From positions 1-8,214 of the forward strand of contig JAGBXG010000412.1 in NCBI GenBank assembly GCA_017629415.1: a stretch of 8,214 nt of DNA. Reading direction: 5' to 3'. The notes beneath the pieces were generated by a model. That model was not told the DNA's origin, did no database searches, and worked only from the letters and a program-made list of their open reading frames with translations. Source of the DNA: Pseudomonadota bacterium (GTDB lineage: Bacteria > Myxococcota > Bradymonadia > UBA4248). Positions 1 through 5,402 of this stretch are shown here, piece after piece. Numbering within the stretch: position 1 is the first letter of the stretch; the number at the start of each line of letters is the position of its first letter. The translations under genes and the position numbers were made by a program.

Positions 1-103
1 CGACGATTCATGTCAAACTACTATTCAACTGAAGGGATGGAAATCCAATCCGAGAAAACCTGAAAAACAGGCATGAGGGCAAAAATCATCCCCTTTGATT
101 CTG
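1..103. other. Non-coding left edge, no gene seen
   Basis: No open frame here has a family resemblance, a plausible ribosome site or neighbour-like composition. The only structure visible is a weak 4-bp stem (CCTG/CAGG, 59-71) with an A-rich loop. This stretch lies downstream of rnfB and beyond the G+C-rich repeat, so it is probably intergenic. It may belong to the 3' side or promoter side of a gene outside the window. Confidence 0.4.
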
Positions 104-281
104 CTCCGAGGGGAAACTGCGGGGCGTTGCGGGGTGTCCCCGCTTTGGGGGTAGGCGTGTATTGGCGCGGCTATGACGGCCTCACGGCCGCCATACGCCT
201 TGCGTGGCGCGGCTATCTCGCTTCGCTCAATACGCCGCGCCAAAAGCGCCGTAGGGGGGCTCGGCCCCCTCAAAAAAAATT
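104..281 (+). repeat. G+C-rich composite stem-loop repeat after rnfB
   Basis: This stretch is far richer in G+C than the genes and is built of nested repeats. A perfect hairpin GCGGGG-TGT-CCCCGC lies at 129-143. The 12-mer TGGCGCGGCTAT occurs twice in direct orientation (163-174 and 205-216). TTGGCGCGGC (162-171) is inverted as GCCGCGCCAA (234-243). The end is a GGGGGC-TCG-GCCCCC hairpin (255-269) followed by TC and an A-tract. The same architecture, a GC stem with a 3-base loop and then an A-tract, recurs near 5352-5376 and 6524-6544. The core AGCGCCGTAGGGGGC recurs inverted at 8182-8206. I read it as a non-coding dispersed element of the REP or MITE type. There is no transposase in view. 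Confidence 0.7.
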
Positions 282-315
282 CAGTATCCAATATCCAATG
301 CGCTGCATTTCTTCA

Positions 316-1242
316 TCATGCAGACTTCGTTTCAGTATCAGCTGATTGCGCAGCGGCTTCCGCAGCCTTTTGAGCAGCAGCTTTGGCTTTGATGCCGGCA
401 AAAATGTCGATTTGATGATTATCGCGAACGGGACGCAAAATCTTGCGCGGACATTTGGTCACACATGCCATCTGACAATCCCCGTCAAACTCAAGACATG
501 CATGAGTATCGATGTAAATCATGTTGTCCACACTGCTGATGGCATGGGCAGGACAAGATTTGACGCACAATTTGCATCCGATGCAGCCCACATCACAAAC
601 ATCCTTCACCTCTTTGCCAAATGCTTTGGACGAACACGGCACATAAACTCGCGATGCAACAGGCTGAACCTCAAGCACAGATTTGGGACAAGCTTTGACA
701 CATGAACCGCAGCCTACGCATTTCGCTGCATGAATGACAGGCATATGATTCTGAATTTCAATCGCGCCAAAAGGACAGGCTTTCGCACAATCACCCATGC
801 CAATACAGGCATATTGGCATTTGGAAGGCCCGCCATAAGCCAAATCTGCCGCCGCACATGACTCAAAACCAATATAATAATGACGATGAGACACATGCCC
901 GTCCTGCCGATCGCATCTCAAACGAGCAACAGAATCTTCCACCTTGGCCATTTCTTTCTGCGTGATCTTGGCAACCTGAGCACCTACAGCTTCTTTGCCA
1001 GGAAAACACAAATTGGGCGGAACATTCGGGTCTTCCACTACGGCTTTGGCATACCCCTCGCAACCGGCAAAACCGCATCCGCCGCACTGTGCTTGCGGCA
1101 GAACTTCCATCACTTCTTCAACCTTAGGATTGCGTTCAACTGCAAATTTATGAGCCGCAATCGCCAGCCCAATGCCGAAAAAAACGCCAATACAGCCTAA
1201 AAGTGCAAGCCCGGAAAGGGCAATTTCTACGAGTTCTGACAT
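316..1242 (-). CDS. rnfB: RnfB, multi-cluster Fe-S subunit of the Rnf complex
   Basis: RnfB is the electron-entry arm of the membrane-bound ferredoxin:NAD+ oxidoreductase (Rnf). It is anchored in the membrane with its Fe-S domains in the cytoplasm. The 308-residue product has one N-terminal membrane helix (about 6-30). A four-Cys domain follows (C53, C56, C61, C79, in the family context LPQAQCGGCGFAGC). Four ferredoxin-type cluster motifs come next: C142/146/152/156, C175/178/181/185, C220/223/226/230 (with C203 and C216 nearby) and C249/256/260/264. This is the long clostridial-type RnfB, not the roughly 190-residue proteobacterial form. The tail (about 282-308) is Ala-rich and looks disordered. 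It is the last gene of the DUF507-kinase-rnfB run, 18 bp after the kinase stop. The spacer (minus strand TTCCCCTATCCTTTCCTC) shows no Shine-Dalgarno, so translation may depend on coupling. The gene is separated from rnfGEA by about 4 kb. Identity is very sure. Confidence 0.96.
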   Translation of the reverse strand: MSELVEIALSGLALLGCIGVFFGIGLAIAAHKFAVERNPKVEEVMEVLPQAQCGGCGFAGCEGYAKAVVEDPNVPPNLCFPGKEAVGAQVAKITQKEMAKVEDSVARLRCDRQDGHVSHRHYYIGFESCAAADLAYGGPSKCQYACIGMGDCAKACPFGAIEIQNHMPVIHAAKCVGCGSCVKACPKSVLEVQPVASRVYVPCSSKAFGKEVKDVCDVGCIGCKLCVKSCPAHAISSVDNMIYIDTHACLEFDGDCQMACVTKCPRKILRPVRDNHQIDIFAGIKAKAAAQKAAEAAAQSADTETKSA

Positions 1243-1260
1243 GAGGAAAGGATAGGGGAA

Positions 1261-3171
1261 TTACTTTTTGAGTGAGATAAAAATGGGTTTGCGCGGATCA
1301 TGCTTGCCCAAAACCATCATCTGAGATTGCTGACCTTCTCGAATCTCTACCTGAATTTTCGAAGGATCGCCAAAAATATTCAGAATACATGGCGACTCTG
1401 CACAGACTAAACTGTTATTGACATAAACATTGGCCGATGTCGGCGTGCCAATAATGCGATAAGGCGTCACATCCTTAAGGCTTCTCGTAGACTTGCCAAG
1501 CTGGCCGCTGTAAGCTGCAACATACGCCATTTGAGTCGCCATCGTTTTGATGGTGGCAAACGTCACAACATTCGGCTTGTCTGGAATATCGGCTTGAGCT
1601 GCCGCTGCGGCTTCAGCTTTTGAAGGCACGGGGGCAGGCTCCGGTTCCGCCTTGATAATCCCTTTTTCTTCAAGCAATCCAGATGTCCATACATAACCTG
1701 CACCACCAAGCAGAAGCAGAACGGCAATCAGAATAAGCGTGGGTTTGACAAAACTGCGCTTTTCTATCGGCTTATTCAACACTTTTGCGGGCTGAGCAGC
1801 ACTGGAACTTAAGTCGACATTCTGAGCCTTCGGTTCATCCTTGGCAGGTAGCTGAACTGCCACTGAACCGCCTGCCCAAAGATCTTGCTTAATATCTGCC
1901 TGAGTCTTATCGGTAAATGATATGCAGGCATCCTGAAGATCACCAAGCGCTGTCTGCAGCGATTCCCCCACATTAAAATCTTCTTTGAAAGTGCTTTGTG
2001 GCGAAAGCTGCGACTCAATCATGACTCGGCCGCTGCCTGTGGGCGATCCCTTCGCACCACTCATCAGGGGTACTCCCTTGCCGGATACAGCCTTGAGATT
2101 GGTTTTGGAAATAGATGACGCATCAAGAAGCGGCACACTCGATTCACTGCCAGCTCGCATATGACCAAGCTCAGGAATCGATTTGGACTTGCCGCCATTG
2201 ACCATGCTGTCAAAATCATCAAGATCACTGAGGAAATCATCCTCTTCATCATCTCCAAGTTCAGCAGGACTCATGCGCTTGAACATCGTGGAGTCAAAAC
2301 GTGTCCTGAGCGGCTGCTCAATCACCATCGTTTGCATCATCCGATTCGCAGCACGAAGCTCTTCATAAAACTCTTGCGTCGATTGATAACGCTTAGACAC
2401 TTCCTTCTCAACAGCTCGCGCAATAATCGGACCCAAAGGCGTACAGGCAAGCTTGTGCGGTATCGTGACCGGATTATGAAGCTGCATGCGAAGAACTTCA
2501 CGAGGATCATCATGATCAAACACGAACTGTCCCGTAAACAGCTCTATCATGATAAGCCCTAAGGCATAAATATCGGTCCAAGGCCCCAACTCCTCATGAC
2601 GAATTTGCTCAGGCGCCATATATTGCGGCGTACCCACAAGCATCTTCTTTTTATCCGCATCGTTCGACGAATCCTTCGACATGATAGAGGCTACGCCAAA
2701 ATCGATAAGCTTCACGACATCCTCGCGAGCTCCGACATTCATCAGCATGATGTTCTCAGGCTTCAAATCACAATGCACAATATTGTGCTTGTGCGTTTCA
2801 ACAAGTGCATCCACAACCTGAAGAATAATATTGCATAAACGCGGACCACTGAATGGACCATCGCTCATCAAAATATCGCCAATCTCACGACCGTTGACAA
2901 GCTCCATGACAATACACGGCACACCACCACGCAAAATGTCAAAATCATAAAGCCTGACAATATTGGGATGATCCAAATTCTTAATGGCTTCAAGCTCATC
3001 ACTAAATCGTGACAATACACCGGATGTCGTATTGATAAACTTTACCGCGACAATACGATCCAGCTTGATATCGCGCGCGCGCCATACACTGCCAAATGCG
3101 CCATCGCCAAGCGGAGATATCGTCTCGTATTTGTTCAGAAGAATTTCGCCAACTTTAGGTTGAAATGCCAT
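1261..3171 (-). CDS. Membrane-anchored Ser/Thr protein kinase with PEGA-like outer domain
   Basis: This is a Hanks-type kinase of 636 residues, counted from the ATG at 3171. The kinase domain spans about 12-275. It has a glycine loop (G22-D-G-A-F-G27), Lys44 in AVK, HCDLKPEN at 133-140 with catalytic Asp135, DFG at 157-159 and GTPQYMAPE ending at 188. All catalytic residues are present. The usual HRD arginine is Cys134, making it a non-RD kinase. A linker of about 200 residues follows, rich in Ser/Gly/Pro and containing an acidic patch (307-321). One membrane helix lies at about 477-496, preceded by basic residues, so the kinase should be cytoplasmic and the C-terminus outside. The outer part has an Ala/Pro-rich stalk and a PEGA-like module (about 576-636, TPTSANVYVNN) with two close cysteines (C590, C595). 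It overlaps the DUF507 gene and is followed by rnfB. The target is unknown. Phosphorylation of Rnf is only a possibility suggested by position. Confidence 0.93.
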   Translation of the reverse strand: MAFQPKVGEILLNKYETISPLGDGAFGSVWRARDIKLDRIVAVKFINTTSGVLSRFSDELEAIKNLDHPNIVRLYDFDILRGGVPCIVMELVNGREIGDILMSDGPFSGPRLCNIILQVVDALVETHKHNIVHCDLKPENIMLMNVGAREDVVKLIDFGVASIMSKDSSNDADKKKMLVGTPQYMAPEQIRHEELGPWTDIYALGLIMIELFTGQFVFDHDDPREVLRMQLHNPVTIPHKLACTPLGPIIARAVEKEVSKRYQSTQEFYEELRAANRMMQTMVIEQPLRTRFDSTMFKRMSPAELGDDEEDDFLSDLDDFDSMVNGGKSKSIPELGHMRAGSESSVPLLDASSISKTNLKAVSGKGVPLMSGAKGSPTGSGRVMIESQLSPQSTFKEDFNVGESLQTALGDLQDACISFTDKTQADIKQDLWAGGSVAVQLPAKDEPKAQNVDLSSSAAQPAKVLNKPIEKRSFVKPTLILIAVLLLLGGAGYVWTSGLLEEKGIIKAEPEPAPVPSKAEAAAAAQADIPDKPNVVTFATIKTMATQMAYVAAYSGQLGKSTRSLKDVTPYRIIGTPTSANVYVNNSLVCAESPCILNIFGDPSKIQVEIREGQQSQMMVLGKHDPRKPIFISLKK

Positions 3172-3686
3172 CACAGCCCCTTCTTGCGTCGTATGTCTTC
3201 AAGAACTTGTTGGTACTTAATGTCCCATGCCATCGAACCTTCATTCAGATTCTTTATCCGCTTGCGAACTTCAGCATCTAACTCATCATCCATAGATGTA
3301 TGCTTATGAATAATGGGACGTGCTATGCGGCGAATATCATTATTGTCTGCCCATACCTCTTCAACATGCAAGGTGTGAAAAAGCATCTCAATCAGCTGAT
3401 CTGTCAGCCAATCAATCGCATCATCACCCAATGCAAAATTATACTTCTTGGCAATCTCACGCTTCAAACGATTCAGAGAACCAAAATCTAAATTGCGTTT
3501 CGCAATCATCTCCTGAGCCTCTTCATGAATCCGACGTTCCGTATCCACATAAGATTTAAAAACGGCCTCAATATCGAGATGAAATTCACTCATCTCCTCG
3601 GCACTCACCTCAATCGCCTCTTCAGATATCAGCTTGTTGGCAATTTCACTCGCCATCAGAGAAATCTTGCCTTTGTAAATTTTCAT
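3171..3686 (-). CDS. DUF507 family protein
   Basis: The product has 171 residues and begins MKIYKGKISLMASEIANKL, the typical opening of DUF507 proteins, whose function is not established. It is soluble, with no signal peptide or membrane segment, and is charged and mostly helical. Two similar halves are suggested, each with a stretch about raised acidic helices and a conserved basic end (residues 1-85 and 86-171), as in the longer family members. The chosen ATG at 3686 matches the family N-terminus. It has AGGTGGAG immediately upstream (3695-3688). An in-frame start 11 codons further upstream (3719) adds residues unlike the family and would overrun this site. It is the first gene of the apparent operon DUF507-kinase-rnfB and overlaps the kinase start by one base. 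The family is common in Deltaproteobacteria-like lineages, which is one of the taxonomic hints here. The family call is sure, but no function should be inferred from the neighbours. Confidence 0.87.
   Translation of the reverse strand: MKIYKGKISLMASEIANKLISEEAIEVSAEEMSEFHLDIEAVFKSYVDTERRIHEEAQEMIAKRNLDFGSLNRLKREIAKKYNFALGDDAIDWLTDQLIEMLFHTLHVEEVWADNNDIRRIARPIIHKHTSMDDELDAEVRKRIKNLNEGSMAWDIKYQQVLEDIRRKKGL
3172..3182 (-). promoter_or_regulatory. Ribosome site deciding the kinase start (TGATG overlap)
   Basis: On the minus strand AAGGGG (3182-3177) lies 5 nt before the ATG at 3171. A GTG directly upstream (3174) is also in frame but would leave only 2 nt of spacing. The DUF507 stop TGA (3173-3171) shares its A with the ATG, giving TGATG. 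This arrangement is typical of translational coupling and favours the ATG over the GTG. Confidence 0.7.
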
Positions 3687-3687
3687 A

Positions 3688-3695
3688 CTCCACCT
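3688..3695 (-). promoter_or_regulatory. Ribosome binding site of the DUF507 gene
   Basis: The minus-strand sequence AGGTGGAG contains AGGTG, which matches the 3' side of the consensus AAGGAGGTG. It lies just before the ATG at 3686. It supports this start over the in-frame codon at 3719. Confidence 0.6.
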
Positions 3696-3732
3696 GCACT
3701 TAATGAAATACGGGCACACACAAATACAATTT

Positions 3733-3757
3733 TACATTATATGGTTTTTAATGTGAA
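3733..3757 (-). promoter_or_regulatory. Probable promoter of the DUF507-kinase-rnfB operon, with an inverted repeat
   Basis: The 185-bp gap 3687-3871 separates rsmI from the DUF507 gene and is A+T-rich. A perfect TATAAT is found on the minus strand at 3741-3736, about 50 bp before the start codon. No good -35 is seen at 17 bp. A TTGTAG lies about 20 bp upstream of the -10, which is a poor spacing. An imperfect inverted repeat (TTACATTA on the plus strand paired with TAATGTGA, 7 of 8 bases) brackets the -10 box and could be an operator. The -10 is visible in the sequence. Promoter activity and the operator role are inference. Confidence 0.45.
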
Positions 3758-3871
3758 TTCGCTACAAATTCCCACGGACAAGAAGAACAAATCATCGTTT
3801 CAATCTCTAAAATAAAGGCATGGTAACACTCACACTGCAACAAAAATGACGCTCACCTTTGGGATTCCGTA

Positions 3872-4714
3872 TTAACCGCCAATCACATACTGATAAACAG
3901 CCTTTGGCTTGACATCAAAATAAGATGAAACCACATCCCGAATATCTCTGGCTGAAATCTCACGAGCTTTCATTAAATCGATGAGCTTAATCGCCTCAGA
4001 GGGTAACGCTGATTTGTCCGCATTCACTTCAGGTTCGGCACCTTCAATCACAAGACAAAGTTCACCTTTGCACGGCGTGTCCGACCATTTCGACAACATC
4101 TCACCAGCTGTCATGCGCTCAATCGATTCAAATTTCTTCGTCAGCTCACGGCATAAACAAACTCGACGTCGTTCCCCCATGACGGCAATGAGATCTTCAA
4201 GCAAAGAAACAAGTCGTTGCGGTGACTCATAACCCACCAAAACTGTCTCGCGAGATGCAAAAGATTCAAACAAACTACGCCGTTCAGAACTTTTTCTCGG
4301 GAAAAACGCCACAAATTCAAAACCAGTAAACCGATAAAAACCGCTCGCGCTGACTGCTGTAGGCACAGCACACGCCCCAGGTAAAGGACAGACTTTAATG
4401 CCAGCCTCCAAACAGGCATCCACCAAACGACTGCCAGGATCTGATACGCCAGGTGTCCCAGCATCCGTGATGAGCGCTGCATTCTGACCCTCCTCTAAAC
4501 GTGGCATAAACTGATCGGTGCGCAATGCCTCATTATGCGCAAAATAACTCACCAGACGCTTCCGAATCCCAAAATGTTCCAACAAAATACTGCTGTGTCG
4601 TGTGTCTTCACATAAAATAAAATCTACGCTATGGAGCACTTCAATGGCGCGTTGCGTCATATCGTTCAAATTTCCAATCGGTGTAGCAACAATATAGAGT
4701 GTTCCGTATGACAT
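3872..4714 (-). CDS. rsmI: 16S rRNA (cytidine1402-2'-O)-methyltransferase RsmI
   Basis: RsmI uses S-adenosylmethionine to 2'-O-methylate C1402 in the decoding centre of 16S rRNA and acts in the cytoplasm. The 280-residue product has the family length. Its tetrapyrrole-methylase fold motifs are in order: TPIGNL (11-16), EDTR (36-39), DAGTPGVSDPG (84-94), PGACA (112-116), ESPQRL (163-168), CRELTKKFE (188-196) and KGE (216-218). A helical C-terminal region of about 45 residues follows. The start ATG at 4714 gives the usual LYIVATPIGNL opening. Only a weak GGGA lies upstream. The gene is divergent from dut, and their start codons overlap, so any promoter for rsmI must lie inside the dut reading frame. 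A TAAAAT (minus strand, 4740-4735) is a possible -10 without a clear -35. The gap after its stop (3687-3871) holds no convincing terminator. Identification is very sure. Confidence 0.96.
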   Translation of the reverse strand: MSYGTLYIVATPIGNLNDMTQRAIEVLHSVDFILCEDTRHSSILLEHFGIRKRLVSYFAHNEALRTDQFMPRLEEGQNAALITDAGTPGVSDPGSRLVDACLEAGIKVCPLPGACAVPTAVSASGFYRFTGFEFVAFFPRKSSERRSLFESFASRETVLVGYESPQRLVSLLEDLIAVMGERRRVCLCRELTKKFESIERMTAGEMLSKWSDTPCKGELCLVIEGAEPEVNADKSALPSEAIKLIDLMKAREISARDIRDVVSSYFDVKPKAVYQYVIGG

Positions 4715-5184
4715 GGTGTTCCCGTCTCATTGATATTTTACAAAGTCTTCAAACTCCGCGATGCCGAATCGTCAAAATTCATCCCGATGCTCAAGTCCCT
4801 ACACGGGGCACTCAGGAAGCTGCCGGATACGACATCACCAGCGCAGAAGATATCACAGTACCGGCCGGAGGTCGCGTACTCATTCACACTGGATTAGCCG
4901 TTGCCCCCCCTAAAAACTGCCATATTGAAATCCGGCCCCGAAGCGGACTCGCTCTGAAACACGGCATCACAGTCCTCAATACACCAGGTACGATCGATGC
5001 CGATTATCGCGGCGAAATCATGGTCATTCTCTTCAATACATCCAAAGACGATTTTGAGGTGCATATCGGTGACCGCATCGCACAAGCTGTTATCATGAGA
5101 CACGAAACTGCTATCTGGCAGCTCGTTACGTCGTTCGAAGATACCCCGAGAGGTGAAAAGGGATTCGGAAGTACCGGACGATAG
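4708..5184 (+). CDS. dut: dUTP diphosphatase (dUTPase)
   Basis: This trimeric dUTPase hydrolyses dUTP to dUMP and pyrophosphate. It keeps uracil out of DNA and supplies dUMP for thymidylate synthesis. It is 158 residues from the ATG at 4708. All five family motifs are present: AAGYDI (38-43), PRSGLA (77-82), PGTIDADYRGEI (93-104, catalytic Asp98 and Tyr100), GDRIAQ (121-126) and the C-terminal arm RGEKGFGSTGR (148-158). The PTRGT..AAGYD opening and the GSTGR end look closer to the eukaryote-type branch than to the E. coli enzyme. The start is uncertain. About 18 residues precede the conserved RIVKIHPDA, no Shine-Dalgarno is visible, and a GTG at 4699 is also in frame. From either start it overlaps the 5' end of rsmI on the other strand. 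It is the only plus-strand gene here and converges on rnfA, with which it shares a terminator. Confidence 0.95.
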   Translation: MTWCSRLIDILQSLQTPRCRIVKIHPDAQVPTRGTQEAAGYDITSAEDITVPAGGRVLIHTGLAVAPPKNCHIEIRPRSGLALKHGITVLNTPGTIDADYRGEIMVILFNTSKDDFEVHIGDRIAQAVIMRHETAIWQLVTSFEDTPRGEKGFGSTGR

Positions 5185-5186
5185 CG

Positions 5187-5210
5187 GAATGGAATACAGG
5201 GTCCCATTTT
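5187..5210 (+). repeat. Short repeat GAATGGAATACAGGGT, copy 1
   Basis: This 24-bp stretch, directly after the dut stop, matches 6439-6462 at 19 of 24 positions, including an unbroken ATACAGGGT. In both places it lies 57-90 bp before a CCAA(A)GGGGC-TCA hairpin. The two may be the outer part of one composite element whose interior has diverged. Confidence 0.45.
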
Positions 5211-5276
5211 GCCCCAAAACGTCAGCTATCAGTACCCGTTTAACCTACAAAAATCGTAAGTTCACATTGTGGGATT

Positions 5277-5368
5277 CCAAAGGGGCTCAGCCCCTTTGGT
5301 GGGGTCCGGGGCAACGCCCCGGTGGGGTCCGGGGCAACGCCCCGGCGGGGTGTGGGGCGGAGCCCCAC
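5277..5368 (+). repeat. Array of four GC-rich stem-loops at a 23-bp pitch
   Basis: The first stem is CCAAAGGGGC-TCA-GCCCCTTTGG (5277-5299). Two perfect tandem 23-bp units follow (5298-5320 and 5321-5343), then a diverged third unit (5344-5366, 17 of 23 identical). Each unit yields a 7-bp stem with a 3-base loop: CCGGGGC-AAC-GCCCCGG at 5306-5322 and at 5329-5345, and GTGGGGC-GGA-GCCCCAC at 5352-5368. The G-runs on the plus strand (5301, 5308, 5324, 5331) could alternatively form a G-quadruplex. The array lies between the convergent genes dut and rnfA and abuts their terminator. It looks like a dispersed non-coding repeat. Confidence 0.8.
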
Positions 5369-5401
5369 AAAAAAAAGCGGTCAAGTTTGACCGCTTTTTT
5401 T
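5369..5401. terminator. Bidirectional intrinsic terminator between dut and rnfA
   Basis: An 8-bp perfect stem, GCGGTCAA/TTGACCGC (5377-5384 and 5387-5394), is flanked by eight A on the left and seven T on the right. It therefore has a U-tract after the stem in both transcripts. It begins right after the rnfA stop codon on the minus strand and lies about 190 bp after the dut stop. It should end the rnf(G)EA transcript and the dut transcript alike. Confidence 0.9.
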
Positions 5402-5402
5402 A

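Noticed and set aside
254..281. Intrinsic terminator for rnfB
   Set aside because: On the rnfB transcript the U-run comes before the hairpin and not after it, and on the plus strand the hairpin is followed by A. The geometry is wrong for both directions.
25..291. Minus-strand open frame of 88 codons at the left edge
   Set aside because: It runs through the G+C-rich repeat, is rich in Arg/Pro/Ala and has no family resemblance. The repeat explains it.
2161..2562. Plus-strand open frame of 133 codons inside the kinase gene
   Set aside because: It is antisense to the catalytic half of the kinase. The composition is typical of a shadow frame and no ribosome site is visible.
5298..5366. CRISPR-like array of 23-bp units
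   Set aside because: The units are tandem without unique spacers, are self-complementary, and no cas gene is present.
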